DNA of 64,000 nt from Extensimonas vulgaris (GCF_003337425.1 NZ_QPJU01000002.1:1-64000); one strand, 5' to 3'; positions 8,902-18,283 are shown, numbered from the stretch's first letter. The notes: generated by a model not told the origin, from the sequence alone. Numbers and translations: made by a program.

Positions 8902-11133
8902 ATGACCGCACGCACCACCGTCCACCGCCTGCAGGTGGCCACCATCTTGTACGACTTCATCGAGCAGCAGGTGCTGCCCGGCACCGGCGTGGAGAGTGCC
9001 GCGTTCTGGCGCGGCTTCGATGCCATCGTGGCCGACCTCGCGCCCAAGAACATCGCTTTGCTGGCCGAGCGCGACCGCCTGCAAGCCGAGCTCGACGCCT
9101 GGCACAAGGCCCACCCCGGCCCCATCCAGGACATGGCCGCGTACCGCGCCTTCCTCGAAAAAATCGGCTACCTCGTACCGCAGCCCACAAAGGTGCAGGC
9201 GACCACAGCAAACGTCGATGCCGAGCTCGCCACGCAGGCTGGCCCGCAGCTCGTCGTGCCGATTTTGAACGCACGCTACGCGCTCAACGCCGCCAATGCA
9301 CGCTGGGGGAGCCTGTACGACGCGCTCTACGGCACCGACGTGCTGCCCGAAACCGACGGCGCGACCAAGCGCACGCCCGACGGCAAGGCCTACAACCCGG
9401 TGCGCGGCGCCAAGGTGATCGCCTACGTGCGCCGCCTGCTCGACGAATTTGCGCCGCTGGCGCAGGGCTCGCACAGCGAGGCCACGGCCTACCGCGTGGA
9501 AGGCGCGCGCCTGGCCGTGGCGCTGCAAGGTGGCGCCAGCACGGGGCTCCAAGACGCCGCACAGTTCGTCGGCTACCGCGGTGACGCGGCCCAGCCCAGC
9601 GCCGTGCTGCTGCGTCACCACGGCCTGCACATCGAGATCCAGATCAACCGCAACACGCCCATAGGCCAGAGCGACGCCGCAGGCGTGAGCGACGTGGTGC
9701 TCGAAGCCGCGCTCTCCACCATTCTCGACCTCGAAGACTCGGTGGCCGCGGTCGACGCCGAAGACAAGCTGCTGGGCTACAGCAACTGGCTGGGCATCCT
9801 GCGCGGCACGCTCACCGAATCGTTCGAGAAAAACGGCCAGACCCTCACGCGCGGCCTCAACCCCGACCGCAGCTACACCGCACCCGATGGCCAGGGCACG
9901 GTGCGCCTGCACGGGCGCTCGCTGCTGTTCGTGCGCAACGTGGGTCATTTGATGACCAACCCGGCCATCCTCTACACCGCCGCCGACGGCACGGTCAAGG
10001 AGATCCCCGAAGGCATCATGGACGCCGTCGTCACCACCACGATCGCGTTGCACGACCTGCAAGGCCACGGCAAGCTGTCCTCGGGCGAGGCGCTGCGCAA
10101 CTCGCGCGCGGGCTCGGTGTATATCGTTAAGCCCAAGATGCACGGCCCGGCCGAAGTGGCCTTTGCTGCGGAATTGTTCGGCCGCGTCGAGCAGATGCTG
10201 GGCCTGCCGGACAGCACCGTGAAGCTCGGCATCATGGACGAAGAACGCCGCACCAGCGTGAACCTCAAGGCCTGCATTGCCGCCGCCGCGAGCCGCGTGG
10301 CCTTCATCAACACGGGCTTCCTTGACCGCACAGGCGACGAAATCCACACCGCGATGCACGCCGGCCCGATGATCCGCAAGGGCGACATGAAGAGCAGCGC
10401 CTGGATTCAGGCGTATGAGAAGAACAACGTGCTCGTGGGCCTGGGCTGCGGGCTGCGCGGCAAGGCGCAGATCGGCAAGGGCATGTGGGCCGCGCCCGAC
10501 CTCATGGCCGCGATGCTCGAGCAAAAAATCGCCCACCCCAAGGCCGGCGCCAACACTGCCTGGGTGCCCAACCCCACCGCGGCCACGCTGCACGCGCTGC
10601 ACTACCACCAGGTCAACGTCGCGCAGGTGCAGCAAGAGCTCGAAAAAATCGACGCCGATGCACAGCGCGAAAGCCTGCTGCAGGGCCTGCTCACGGTGCC
10701 CGTCGCGAGCCAGCCGAACTGGAGCGCGCAGGAGCGCCAGGAAGAGCTCGACAACAACCTCCAGGGCATTCTGGGCTACGTGGTGCGCTGGGTCGATCAG
10801 GGCGTGGGCTGCTCCAAGGTGCCCGACATCCACAACATCGGCCTCATGGAAGACCGCGCCACGCTGCGCATCAGCAGCCAACACGTGGCCAACTGGCTGC
10901 TGCATGGTGTGGTGGGCAGCGAGCAGGTGCGCGCCACCTTCGAGCGCATGGCCGCCGTGGTCGATGGGCAAAACGCCGGCGATCCGCTGTACCGCCCCAT
11001 GGCAGGCCACTTCGACACCAGCATGGCGTACCAGGCGGCGTGCGATCTGGTCTTCAAGGGCCTCACGCAGCCCAGCGGCTACACCGAACCGCTGCTGCAT
11101 GCCTGGCGCCTCAAGGTGAAGGCTGCGCGCTGA
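8902..11133 (+). CDS. glcB: Malate synthase G
   Basis: Condenses glyoxylate with acetyl-CoA to malate, allowing growth on glycolate, glyoxylate or C2 units. The 743-residue length and the family blocks [20 protein letters not shown] and [12 protein letters not shown] place it in isoform G rather than the shorter isoform A. The ATG at 8902 (after AAGGAAACCCCG) starts the conserved [13 protein letters not shown]; the frame extends upstream only as an antisense shadow of the LysR gene. It stands alone and is probably under the divergent LysR. Acetyl-CoA from the downstream aromatic pathways would make it useful, but no direct link is visible. Confidence 0.96.
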   Translation: MTARTTVHRLQVATILYDFIEQQVLPGTGVESAAFWRGFDAIVADLAPKNIALLAERDRLQAELDAWHKAHPGPIQDMAAYRAFLEKIGYLVPQPTKVQATTANVDAELATQAGPQLVVPILNARYALNAANARWGSLYDALYGTDVLPETDGATKRTPDGKAYNPVRGAKVIAYVRRLLDEFAPLAQGSHSEATAYRVEGARLAVALQGGASTGLQDAAQFVGYRGDAAQPSAVLLRHHGLHIEIQINRNTPIGQSDAAGVSDVVLEAALSTILDLEDSVAAVDAEDKLLGYSNWLGILRGTLTESFEKNGQTLTRGLNPDRSYTAPDGQGTVRLHGRSLLFVRNVGHLMTNPAILYTAADGTVKEIPEGIMDAVVTTTIALHDLQGHGKLSSGEALRNSRAGSVYIVKPKMHGPAEVAFAAELFGRVEQMLGLPDSTVKLGIMDEERRTSVNLKACIAAAASRVAFINTGFLDRTGDEIHTAMHAGPMIRKGDMKSSAWIQAYEKNNVLVGLGCGLRGKAQIGKGMWAAPDLMAAMLEQKIAHPKAGANTAWVPNPTAATLHALHYHQVNVAQVQQELEKIDADAQRESLLQGLLTVPVASQPNWSAQERQEELDNNLQGILGYVVRWVDQGVGCSKVPDIHNIGLMEDRATLRISSQHVANWLLHGVVGSEQVRATFERMAAVVDGQNAGDPLYRPMAGHFDTSMAYQAACDLVFKGLTQPSGYTEPLLHAWRLKVKAAR

Positions 11134-11161
11134 GGCGCATAGCCTGCAGATGCTTTTGTAT

Positions 11162-11212
11162 TGATAGCTGCTGGCGCTTGATGGACGAGCGCCAGAGGCT
11201 GTTTTTGCCTGA
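11162..11212. repeat. Intergenic inverted repeat, family R (copy 1)
   Basis: TGATAGCTGCTGGCGCT pairs through CTGGCGCT...AGCGCCAG and is followed by AGGCTGTTTTTGCC. It is the best copy of a repeat family found at least six times in this window (also near 11665, 18232, 27241, 57303 and 63858). The T run after the stem means this copy could also act as the glcB terminator. Confidence 0.75.
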
Positions 11213-11283
11213 AAATGTGCGGCCATGCCAGCGCCACAGGTTTTTACATCGACGCGCCGGCAATCGCAGTACGATTGCCGGCC

Positions 11284-11655
11284 ATGAATGACACCACCAC
11301 CACCGGAACGTCCGGCGCTGCGCCCGCCTCTTCGTACTACCAGCGCCACATCTTCTTTTGCCTCAACGAGCGCCCGAACGGCGAGGCTTGCTGCGGCCAG
11401 CATGGCGCGCAGGCGGCTTTCGAGCGCTGCAAGGTGCTGGTCAAGGAAGCCGGTCTATCGGGCCCCGGCAAGGTGCGCGTGAACAAGGCCGGCTGTCTGG
11501 ATCGTTGCGCCGGCGCCCCCGTGGCCGTGGTGTATCCCGAGGCCGTTTGGTACACCTACGTGGATGCGAGCGACATCGAGGAAATTTTCCACTCGCACCT
11601 GCAAAACGGCCAGGTGGTCGAGCGCCTGCTGCTGCCGCCCGATGTGGGCCATTGA
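11284..11655 (+). CDS. Thioredoxin-like [2Fe-2S] ferredoxin
   Basis: A 123-residue protein of the thioredoxin-fold [2Fe-2S] family. The cluster ligands appear as Cys in FFCLNERPNGEACCGQ and the pair in KAGCLDRCAGAP. VAVVYPEAVWYTYV and a conserved C-terminal HL....V block follow. Such proteins occur alone in many proteobacteria; the physiological partner is unknown. I chose ATG 11284 because the family begins a few residues before YYQRHIF; the ribosome binding site is weak. Repeat family R flanks the gene on both sides. Confidence 0.83.
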   Translation: MNDTTTTGTSGAAPASSYYQRHIFFCLNERPNGEACCGQHGAQAAFERCKVLVKEAGLSGPGKVRVNKAGCLDRCAGAPVAVVYPEAVWYTYVDASDIEEIFHSHLQNGQVVERLLLPPDVGH

Positions 11656-11664
11656 GGAACTTTC

Positions 11665-11717
11665 TAGCCTTTTTGGCCTCTAGCGCTGGCGTATCAAGCG
11701 CTAGTAGCTATCAAAAA
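11665..11717. repeat. Intergenic inverted repeat, family R (copy 2)
   Basis: The reverse complement of the family consensus: GGCCTCTAGCGCTGGCGTAT followed by CAAGCGCTAGTAGCTATCAA. Arms CTAGCGCT and AGCGCTAG pair. It lies between the ferredoxin stop and the hydrolase start, so the two genes are separated by a possible RNA hairpin. Confidence 0.75.
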
Positions 11718-11730
11718 GTAAGTTCCGAAG

Positions 11731-12405
11731 ATGAAAACCCACACCGAACGCCTGCTGCTGCCCGGCCCTGCGGGCACGATCGAAGTGGCGCGCGATGTGC
11801 CAAACAGCGTGCCCGCCGGTGCGCCGCCGCGCGGCGTGGCCGTGATCGCGCATCCGCACCCGCTGTTCGGCGGCACCATGGACAACAAGGTGGTGCAGAC
11901 GCTCGCGCGTGCCTTCGTGCAGGCGGGCTGGACGGCGCTGCGCTTCAACTTCCGCGGCGTGGGCGCGAGCAGCGGCACGCACGACGAGGGGCGCGGCGAG
12001 CTGCAGGACCTGCTGGCTGTGGTGCAGCAGCTCGCGCCGCCCGCGCAAGATGGCCTGCCGGCGCAGCCGCTCGCGCTGGCCGGGTTCTCGTTCGGCGCCT
12101 TCGTCACGAGCCACGCACTGGCCGCGCTGTGGCCCGAGCGGCGCATCGCGCATGTGGTGCTCGTGGGCACGGCGACCACGCGCTTTGCCGTCGCGCCCGT
12201 GCCGCCCGAGGCGCAGCTGCGCACGCTGGTGCTGCACGGCGAGCAAGACGACGTCGTGCCGCTGGCCAGCGTGTTCGACTGGGCGCGCCCGCAGGCGCTG
12301 CCCGTGATGGTGATCCCGGGCGTCGGGCATTTCTTCCACGGCCAGCTGCCGCTGCTCAAAAGCCTGGTGCTGCGCCACCTGCGCGCGACGGCGGACGACG
12401 CCTGA
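11731..12405 (+). CDS. Alpha/beta hydrolase (YsgA/CocE-like small hydrolase)
   Basis: A 224-residue alpha/beta-fold hydrolase. Oxyanion region HPHPLFGGTMDNKV, the sequence FNFRGVGAS, nucleophile elbow GFSFGAF (Ser near 121), acid in HGEQDDVVP and catalytic His in GVGHFFHG are all in family order. No lid domain is evident. Substrate is unknown; this group is annotated as predicted hydrolases of the alpha/beta superfamily. It lies between the ferredoxin-like gene and dacC on the same strand. Confidence 0.83.
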   Translation: MKTHTERLLLPGPAGTIEVARDVPNSVPAGAPPRGVAVIAHPHPLFGGTMDNKVVQTLARAFVQAGWTALRFNFRGVGASSGTHDEGRGELQDLLAVVQQLAPPAQDGLPAQPLALAGFSFGAFVTSHALAALWPERRIAHVVLVGTATTRFAVAPVPPEAQLRTLVLHGEQDDVVPLASVFDWARPQALPVMVIPGVGHFFHGQLPLLKSLVLRHLRATADDA

Positions 12406-12479
12406 TCGCGCGTTTTGTCCCGGCGTGCCAGGGCAGAGCAGCAAGCGCTTCCTTTTTTGTTTTTTACCGAATTTCTTCC

Positions 12480-13649
12480 ATGCAACGCCTTTTTGCCACT
12501 TTCCGCTCTTTCGCCCTCGCCCTGGGTTTGGCCGGCGCGACGCTGCTCGCGCAGGCGCAGACCCCACAGCCGCCCGAAATCGCCGCGCGCGCCTATCTGC
12601 TGCTCGACGTGACGGCGCAGCAGACGCTCGCGGGCAAGAACATCGACATGCCGGTGGAGCCCGCCTCGCTGACCAAGCTCATGACGGCCTACCTCGTCTT
12701 CGACGCGCTGCGCTCCAAAAAGATCGACCTGCAGCAAAAGCTGCCCGTGAGCGAGCGCGCCTGGAAGATGCCCGGCTCGCGCATGTTCATCGACCCGAAG
12801 ATGCAAGTGCCCGTCGATGACCTGCTGCGCGGCATGATCATCCAGTCGGGCAACGACGCCACCATGGCGCTGGCCGAAGGCGTGGGCGGCACGGTGGAAA
12901 ACTTCGTGCGCCTCATGAACGAGCAGGCCAAGGCGCTGGGCATGAAGAACACCAGCTACAAAAACCCCGAGGGCCTGACCGAGCCCGGCCACACCACCAC
13001 GGCGCGCGACCTCGGCATCCTCGCAACGCGGCTGATGCACGACTTTCCGCAGTACATGCACTACTACGCGACCAAGCACTACACCTACCCCGGCACGCCC
13101 GCCTCGAACGGCAACAACCGCAACCTGCTGCTGTTTCGCGATCCCACGGTCGATGGCCTGAAGACCGGCCACACCGAGGCCGCGGGCTATTGCCTCGTCG
13201 CCACGGCGCACCGCGAGGTGCCCAAGGTCGGCCAGCGCCGCCTGCTGTCGGTGATGCTCGGTGCCGCGAGCGAAAACGCGCGCGCCACCGAGAGCCAGAA
13301 GCTGCTCAACTGGGGCTATACGGCGTTCGACGCCGTCAAGCTGTTCGACGCCGGCCAGCCCGTGGCCACGCCGGCCATCTGGAAGGGTCAGCAGAACACC
13401 ATCAAATTAGGCCGCGCGGAGCCCATCATCGTCGCCGTGCCCGCGGGCAGCGCCGGCAAACTCAGCACGCAAGTCGTGCGTCCTGACCCGCTTGTGGCGC
13501 CCATCGCCAAGGGCCAGCAGGTGGGCACACTGAAGATTGCGCTCGATGCGCAGCCGCTGAACGAAGTGCCGCTCGTGGCGCTCGAGGGCGTGGAGCAGGC
13601 GGGTTTCCTGGGCCGCGCCTGGGATGCGCTGCGCTTGTGGATCAAATAG
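12480..13649 (+). CDS. dacC: D-alanyl-D-alanine carboxypeptidase (PBP5/6 class)
   Basis: Low-molecular-mass penicillin-binding protein that trims the terminal D-Ala from peptidoglycan pentapeptides in the periplasm. The 389-residue protein has a signal peptide (to about residue 26) and the three active-site motifs SLTK (in EPASLTKLM), SGN (in IQSGNDATM) and KTG (in GLKTGHTEAAG). The C-terminal beta domain ends in an amphipathic tail (FLGRAWDALRLWIK) for membrane anchoring. It could equally be named dacA. ATG 12480 is the only start before the signal peptide. It converges on fliR. Confidence 0.92.
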   Translation: MQRLFATFRSFALALGLAGATLLAQAQTPQPPEIAARAYLLLDVTAQQTLAGKNIDMPVEPASLTKLMTAYLVFDALRSKKIDLQQKLPVSERAWKMPGSRMFIDPKMQVPVDDLLRGMIIQSGNDATMALAEGVGGTVENFVRLMNEQAKALGMKNTSYKNPEGLTEPGHTTTARDLGILATRLMHDFPQYMHYYATKHYTYPGTPASNGNNRNLLLFRDPTVDGLKTGHTEAAGYCLVATAHREVPKVGQRRLLSVMLGAASENARATESQKLLNWGYTAFDAVKLFDAGQPVATPAIWKGQQNTIKLGRAEPIIVAVPAGSAGKLSTQVVRPDPLVAPIAKGQQVGTLKIALDAQPLNEVPLVALEGVEQAGFLGRAWDALRLWIK

Positions 13650-13676
13650 TGCTGCGGCGCTGCATGCCGCGCGCCG

Positions 13677-14438
13677 TCAGCCAAACAAGTCGATCGTGCG
13701 CTGCAGCAAAGACAGCAAAGGCTGCTCCAGCATGGGCAGCGTGGCGGCGATGCCCAGCAGCCCCACGCTGAGCGTGACCGGGAAGCCCACGGCGAAGATG
13801 TTCATCTGCGGCGCCACGCGCGAGATGATGCCCATCGCGAGGTTCACGAACAGCAGCAGCGCGATCATGGGCAGCGCGATCCACAGCGCGCTCGAAAACA
13901 CCGCCGCGCCGAGCTGAACGATCTGCATGGTGGCGAGCGCCTGCAAAAAGCTGCCGTCGGCGGGAAAGCGCTCGAAGCTTTTGACCACGGCCATGAGCAC
14001 GAGCAAATGCCCATTGACCACGATGAAGAGCAGCGTCGCAATGTGGCCAAAGAACTGCCCCACGGCGCTGGTCTGGGCATTGCTCGTGGGGTCGAAAAAA
14101 GAAGCGAAATTCAGGCCCATTTGCAGGCCCACGACCTCGCCCGCGAGCTCCACCGCGGCAAACACCAGGCGCGCGGCAAAGCCCACGGCCAGGCCCACGG
14201 TGAGCTGCTGCGCGACGGCGCCCAGCGCGGCGGGCCCCGTGAAGTCAATACGCGGTTGATCGGCGAGCACGGCCTGTGCGCACAGCGCCACGAAAAAGGC
14301 CAGGCCGATCTTCACGCGCATGGGAATGGCGCGCATGGAAAACACCGGCGCCACCGAAAACAGCGCGAGCACGCGCAGAAACGGCCACAGCAGCGGCGCG
14401 ATCCAGGCCACGAGCTGGGCTTCGGAGAGGGAGATCAT
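13677..14438 (-). CDS. fliR: Flagellar export apparatus protein FliR
   Basis: Inner-membrane component of the flagellar type III export gate, forming the FliP5Q4R1 pore. The 253-residue product has about six hydrophobic helices and the family features MRVKIGLAFFVALCAQ and GEVVGLQMGLNFASFFDP. It is the last gene of the fliL-fliR series, 19 bases after fliQ. The stop lies 27 bases from the convergent dacC stop; I see no clear terminator there. Confidence 0.94.
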   Translation of the reverse strand: MISLSEAQLVAWIAPLLWPFLRVLALFSVAPVFSMRAIPMRVKIGLAFFVALCAQAVLADQPRIDFTGPAALGAVAQQLTVGLAVGFAARLVFAAVELAGEVVGLQMGLNFASFFDPTSNAQTSAVGQFFGHIATLLFIVVNGHLLVLMAVVKSFERFPADGSFLQALATMQIVQLGAAVFSSALWIALPMIALLLFVNLAMGIISRVAPQMNIFAVGFPVTLSVGLLGIAATLPMLEQPLLSLLQRTIDLFG

Positions 14439-14457
14439 TGCGTGCCGGGCAGTCTGG

Positions 14458-14727
14458 TCAACCCACCGCGCCGGGGATGGCCTCCAGCGTGCGGCGGATG
14501 TAGTCCACCAGCGCGCTGAGCATCCACGGGCCCGCGAGCGCGAACACGAGCACGGCGGCGATGAGCTTGGGCACGAAAGCCAGCGTGGCCTCGTTGATCT
14601 GCGTGACGGCCTGGAAGATGCTCACGAGCAAGCCCACGAGCAGCACTGCGCCCAGCACGGGCATGGAGATCATGAGCAGCTGCATCAGGGCTTCCTGGCC
14701 CATGGTGAGGACGGTTTGGGCGTTCAT
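14458..14727 (-). CDS. fliQ: Flagellar export apparatus protein FliQ
   Basis: An 89-residue protein with two membrane helices, the standard FliQ size. The conserved core reads ISMPVLGAVLLVGLLVSIFQ and TQINEATLAFVPK. It forms the export pore with FliP and FliR. It starts 2 bases after the fliP stop, so translation is likely coupled. Confidence 0.96.
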   Translation of the reverse strand: MNAQTVLTMGQEALMQLLMISMPVLGAVLLVGLLVSIFQAVTQINEATLAFVPKLIAAVLVFALAGPWMLSALVDYIRRTLEAIPGAVG

Positions 14728-14729
14728 GG

Positions 14730-15470
14730 TCAGGTCACGAAACTTGCGGCGAGCGAGCCAATGAGCAGGTTCCAGCCGTCGGCGAGCACGAACAGCATGA
14801 GCTTGAACGGCAGCGCCACGAGCACGGGCGAGAGCATCATCATGCCCAGCGACATGAGGATGCTCGAGACCACCATGTCGATCACGAGGAAGGGGATGAA
14901 CACCATGAAGCCGATCTGGAACGCCGTCTTGAGCTCGCTGGTCACAAAAGCCGGCACCAGCACGCGCAGCGGCGCGGTCTCGGCGGTGGTTTTGGCGTCG
15001 AGCTTGGCCAGGCGCGCGAACAGCGCAAAGTCGGACTGGCGCGTCTGCTTGAGCATGAAGCCGCGCAGCGGCGCCTCGGCCTTATCGAGCGCCTGCTCGA
15101 AGCTCAGCGTGCTCTTGGTGTAGGGTAAATAGGCGTCCTGGTAGACGCGCTCCAGCGTCGGCCCCATGACGAAAAAGGTGAGGAACAGCGACAGCCCGAT
15201 GATGACCTGGTTGGGCGGCGCCGCCTGCGTGCCCAGCGCCTGGCGCAGCAGCGACAGCACGATCACGATGCGCGTGAACGCCGTCATCATGAGCAGCACC
15301 GCGGGCAAAAAAGACAGCGCGGTGAAAAACAGCAGCGTCTGGATAGGCACGGAGTAGCTCGTGCCCGCGCTGCCGCTGCCCACGAGCAGGGGCAGCGTGC
15401 CAGGCGTCTGCGCGGCAACGGGGAGCTGCACGAGCAGCACGCCCGAGAGCGCGAGCAGTGTCCGGCGCAT
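14730..15470 (-). CDS. fliP: Flagellar export apparatus protein FliP
   Basis: Core pore subunit of the flagellar export gate. From ATG 15470 the product is 246 residues, matching the E. coli length of 245 and its MRRLL-like start with cleavable signal (MRRTLLALSG...PVAAQ). Conserved blocks are MMTAFTRIVIVLSLLRQALG, APPNQVIIGLSLFLTFFVM and FVTSELKTAFQIGF. An alternative ATG at 15506 overlaps the fliO stop by 8 bases and adds 12 residues. I prefer 15470 because a GGGGG sequence lies just upstream and the family begins there. Confidence 0.95.
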   Translation of the reverse strand: MRRTLLALSGVLLVQLPVAAQTPGTLPLLVGSGSAGTSYSVPIQTLLFFTALSFLPAVLLMMTAFTRIVIVLSLLRQALGTQAAPPNQVIIGLSLFLTFFVMGPTLERVYQDAYLPYTKSTLSFEQALDKAEAPLRGFMLKQTRQSDFALFARLAKLDAKTTAETAPLRVLVPAFVTSELKTAFQIGFMVFIPFLVIDMVVSSILMSLGMMMLSPVLVALPFKLMLFVLADGWNLLIGSLAASFVT

Positions 15471-15498
15471 TGCCCCCGGCCACTTGGGACTTGCGCGC

Positions 15499-15906
15499 TC
15501 AGCCATGACCGCCCTTGCCCGGCGCGGGCTGCGTCTGCGCCAGCGTCTGCGCGAACGAGGCCGCTGCGGCGGGGGCTGATGCCGGGGTGTCCAATGCGCA
15601 GGCCAGCGGCGTAGTGCCCGACTTGGCCTGCGTTTCGGCGCCGGGCTGCAGCACATGCAGGCAGTTGATGTGCTGCGCCGTGACGCCGAGCACGAGCCAG
15701 CTGCGCGCGCCCTCGGGGCCGACTTCGACGGTGAGCACGCGCTGCTGCGGCCCCACGGCCACGGCCGAGAGCACGCGCACGCCCGCGCCAGCCGCACCCA
15801 CGTGCGCGAGCCGGCGCTGCTGCAGGCGCCGCACCAGCCAGGGCAGCAGTGCGAGCGCGCCCACGAACAGCAGCAGCAATGCGAGCGGCTGGCTCATGTT
15901 GGCCAT
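15499..15906 (-). CDS. fliO: Flagellar biosynthesis protein FliO
   Basis: Small membrane protein that helps assemble FliP. The 135-residue product has one N-terminal transmembrane helix (LALLLLFVGALALLPWLV) and a cytoplasmic domain with VLSAVAVGPQQRVLTVEVG and WLVLGVTAQHINCLH, the usual FliO pattern. A low-complexity Ala/Pro tail follows. Position between fliN and fliP confirms it. Either of two Met (15906 or 15897) could be the start. Confidence 0.9.
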   Translation of the reverse strand: MANMSQPLALLLLFVGALALLPWLVRRLQQRRLAHVGAAGAGVRVLSAVAVGPQQRVLTVEVGPEGARSWLVLGVTAQHINCLHVLQPGAETQAKSGTTPLACALDTPASAPAAAASFAQTLAQTQPAPGKGGHG

Positions 15907-15928
15907 GTTTGCACCATCCTGCTCGGGC

Positions 15929-16369
15929 TCAACCGCGGCTGAGCCGGCGCAGGCGCTCGGACGGTGTGACCACGTCGGTCAGGCGGATGCCGAACTTGTC
16001 GTTCACCACCACGACCTCCCCCTGGGCGATCAGGTAGCCGTTGACCAGCACGTCCATGGGCTCGCCCGCGAGCGCGTCGAGCTCGACCACCGAGCCCTGC
16101 GCGAGCTGCAGGATGTATTTGATCGGCACCTTGGTGCGCCCCAGTTCGACCGACAGCTGCACGGGGATGTCGAGCACGCGGCTGATGTCGCCCACGGGCG
16201 GCTCGCCGGCGACGCTCGCGGGGTGCACGGGCTCGCCCGAGAGCGGGCCGCCCTGCTCGGCATCGTGCGCCTGTTGGTCGGCGGCTTTTTGTTCCTCGAG
16301 CGCCTGCGCCCAGTCGGCAAAGTCGTCACCACTCGCGGCGTTGTTATCGGGGGTGTTGTCAGTGGCCAT
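15929..16369 (-). CDS. fliN: Flagellar motor switch protein FliN
   Basis: C-ring protein that sets rotation direction and helps export. The 146-residue product has an acidic N-terminal half and a C-terminal SpoA domain (about 70-140), with LDIPVQLSVELGRTKVPIK and LAGEPMDVLVNGYLIAQGEV. ATG 16369 overlaps the end of fliM by 11 bases; the longer frame upstream is the fliM shadow. An RBS (GGGAGAAAG) lies inside fliM. Confidence 0.95.
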   Translation of the reverse strand: MATDNTPDNNAASGDDFADWAQALEEQKAADQQAHDAEQGGPLSGEPVHPASVAGEPPVGDISRVLDIPVQLSVELGRTKVPIKYILQLAQGSVVELDALAGEPMDVLVNGYLIAQGEVVVVNDKFGIRLTDVVTPSERLRRLSRG

Positions 16370-17363
16370 TTCTTTCTCCCATCCAGTCCGCATCAGCGGC
16401 GCGCAGGCACTCTTCGATGCGGATCGCGTATTTCGTGTTGTGCGTGCCGTATTGGCATTCGAACAGCGGCACGCCATCGACCGAAGCCTGGATGCGGGGC
16501 TGGCGGTCGAGTTCGATGAAGTCGCCGGGTTTCATCGCGAGCAGTTGTTCCACGGTCAGCTCGGTTTGCGCAAGTTCGGCGACGAGCGTCACTTCCGCTG
16601 CCTGGATCTCGCGCGAGAGCACCTTGACCCAGCGCCTGTCGACCTCGATCGAATCGCCCTGCGTCGCCGAATAAAGGATGTCGCGTATGGGTTCGAGCGT
16701 GGCGTAGGGCATGCAGATGTGGATGGCGCCCGCAATCTCCCCGATTTCAAGCTGAAAGGCCGTGGAGACGACGATCTCGCTGGGCGTGGCGATGTTGGCA
16801 AACTGCGGCTGCATCTCCGAGCGCTGGTAGCTGAGTTCGAGCGGGTAAATGCCTTGCCAGGCTTTTTTGTATTCGGCGCAAATCACGTCGACGAGGCGCT
16901 GGATCACGCGCTGTTCGGTGGGCGAGAAGTCGCGCCCTTCGATGCGCGTTTGGAAACGTCCGACGCCGCCATACAGACTGTCGATGACGCCGAAGACGAT
17001 GGACGGCTCGCACACGATCAGGCCGCTGCCACGCAAGGGGCGCACGGCCATGATGTTGAAATTGGTGGGCACCACGAGCTCGCGCAAGAAAGCGCTGTAG
17101 CGCTGAACCTGCACCGTGCCCACGGAAATCTCGGGGCTGCGGCGGATGAGGTTGAACAGGCCGATGCGGAAATTGCGGGCAAAGCGCTCGTTGACGATCT
17201 CCATCGTGGGCATGCGCCCGCGCACGATGCGCTCCTGGCTCGCGAGGTCGTACTTGCGTATGCCGCCGCTTTCGATGGTTTCCTTCGCGGCCTTTTGGCT
17301 CTCGCCCGTGACGCCTTCGAGCAGGGCGTCGACTTCTTCCTGGGACAGAAATGCTTCGCTCAT
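16359..17363 (-). CDS. fliM: Flagellar motor switch protein FliM
   Basis: A 334-residue C-ring protein. The extreme N-terminus carries the CheY-binding peptide FLSQEEVDALLEG. The middle CheC-like domain contains GGVGRFQTRIEGRDFSPTEQ and the C-terminal SpoA domain ends near the stop. Phospho-CheY binding here switches rotation. It starts 17 bases after the fliL stop with GGAGCG upstream. Confidence 0.96.
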   Translation of the reverse strand: MSEAFLSQEEVDALLEGVTGESQKAAKETIESGGIRKYDLASQERIVRGRMPTMEIVNERFARNFRIGLFNLIRRSPEISVGTVQVQRYSAFLRELVVPTNFNIMAVRPLRGSGLIVCEPSIVFGVIDSLYGGVGRFQTRIEGRDFSPTEQRVIQRLVDVICAEYKKAWQGIYPLELSYQRSEMQPQFANIATPSEIVVSTAFQLEIGEIAGAIHICMPYATLEPIRDILYSATQGDSIEVDRRWVKVLSREIQAAEVTLVAELAQTELTVEQLLAMKPGDFIELDRQPRIQASVDGVPLFECQYGTHNTKYAIRIEECLRAADADWMGERNGH

Positions 17364-17380
17364 GCGCGCTCCTTGCCCGG

Positions 17381-17938
17381 CTATTGGATGATGAAGCTCG
17401 AGAACAGCACGCGCCGCACGGGGTTGTCGGCGTCGGAGCGCGCTGCGCTGGCCCCTTTTTTGGCGGGCAGGGCATAGCCGAGCGGGCGCGAGACCTCGCG
17501 GCGGATGTCCTCTGCCAATGCCTCCTTGCCCTCGCGCTGCAGCAACTCGTCGGAGGTGCGTTGCGAAATCAGCAGCAAGATGGCGTTGCGGATGGTGGGC
17601 AGGTATTGCTTGACTTGCTCGGCCGTCTTGGGGTCGGAGAGCTCCAGCGTGATGCCGATCTGTGCAAAGCGGTCGCCCCCCGGGTCGGCCAGGTTCACCA
17701 CCATGTTCTCGAGGGGCAAATAAGTGGGCGGTGCGGGGGGCTCCGCTTTGTGTGACTGCGCAGTCCCTGCCTCGTCGTCCAGGGGCGCGTGTGAGCGCTG
17801 GTACATGATCCAGGCCGCGCCACCTCCTGAGGCTGCGAGCAGCACGAGCACCACGGCGAGCACGATGAGCAGCCGTTTCTTGCTCTTGGCTGGAGCCGCG
17901 GCGGTCTCAGGTGCCGCTGGGGAAGATGGAGGGGGCAC
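17381..17938 (-). CDS. fliL: Flagellar basal-body-associated protein FliL
   Basis: A bitopic inner-membrane protein that stabilises the stator-rotor contact. It has one transmembrane helix (LLIVLAVVLVLLAASGGGAA) after a Lys/Ala-rich cytoplasmic head, then a periplasmic domain with PLENMVVNLAD and a C-terminal RRVLFSSFIIQ typical of FliL. The open frame reaches a TTG at 17974 with no ribosome binding site. I prefer GTG 17938 (185 residues), preceded by GAGGAATCCGAAC. A degenerate copy of a MITE-like element lies just upstream (18008-18084). Confidence 0.9.
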   Translation of the reverse strand: MPPPSSPAAPETAAAPAKSKKRLLIVLAVVLVLLAASGGGAAWIMYQRSHAPLDDEAGTAQSHKAEPPAPPTYLPLENMVVNLADPGGDRFAQIGITLELSDPKTAEQVKQYLPTIRNAILLLISQRTSDELLQREGKEALAEDIRREVSRPLGYALPAKKGASAARSDADNPVRRVLFSSFIIQ

Positions 17939-18007
17939 GTTCGGATTCCTCGGTGGATGGCGGTCGGCAGGCAATGCCCAAATCGAAGCAATGGGTCAAC
18001 CATTCTG

Positions 18008-18084
18008 GATGGACGCAAACCAGGAGGCAGCGTGGTGTTTTGCCACGAGGAGAACGCCTTGCCACACCTCGATTCGGGTCAGTC
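18008..18084. repeat. MITE-like element, GACTTACGCAAA family (copy D, degenerate)
   Basis: In reverse complement it reads GACTGACCCGAATCGAGG... and continues GGCAAGGCGTTC...GTGGCAAAACACC...CTGCCTCCTGGTTTGCGTC. This follows the layout of the copies at 34439-34516 and 38319-38395. The terminal repeats are eroded, so it is an old insertion. Confidence 0.65.
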
Positions 18085-18231
18085 GTGCCATTATGGGCAG
18101 CGCGGCCATGGATCATAGCCAGAATAGCGCCGGGAAAACGGTGGAAAACGGTGCATCCGCACGGCTGCCACGGGCGCAGGGGATGCGCCCAAGGCCACTT
18201 TGGCTGCTCTTGCAAATGCCCCGCTGGCATT

Positions 18232-18283
18232 ATCAAAAACATAGCTGTTCACGCTTGATGTATCTGCGTCAACGGCACAAAAG
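18232..18283. repeat. Family R inverted repeat (copy 3, degenerate)
   Basis: ATCAAAAACATAGCTG and CGCTTGATGTATCTGCG match the family order, but the pairing arms are eroded. It lies just downstream of the fliK stop codon. Confidence 0.5.

Noticed and set aside
8680-11403. Very long minus-strand open frame (over 900 codons) opposite glcB
   Set aside because: It mirrors glcB; high GC in third positions removes stop codons from the antisense frame. Its translation has no family features.
17939-18110. GTGCCA near 18088 as half of a sigma-54 promoter for fliL
   Set aside because: The GC element at -12 is missing at the required spacing.
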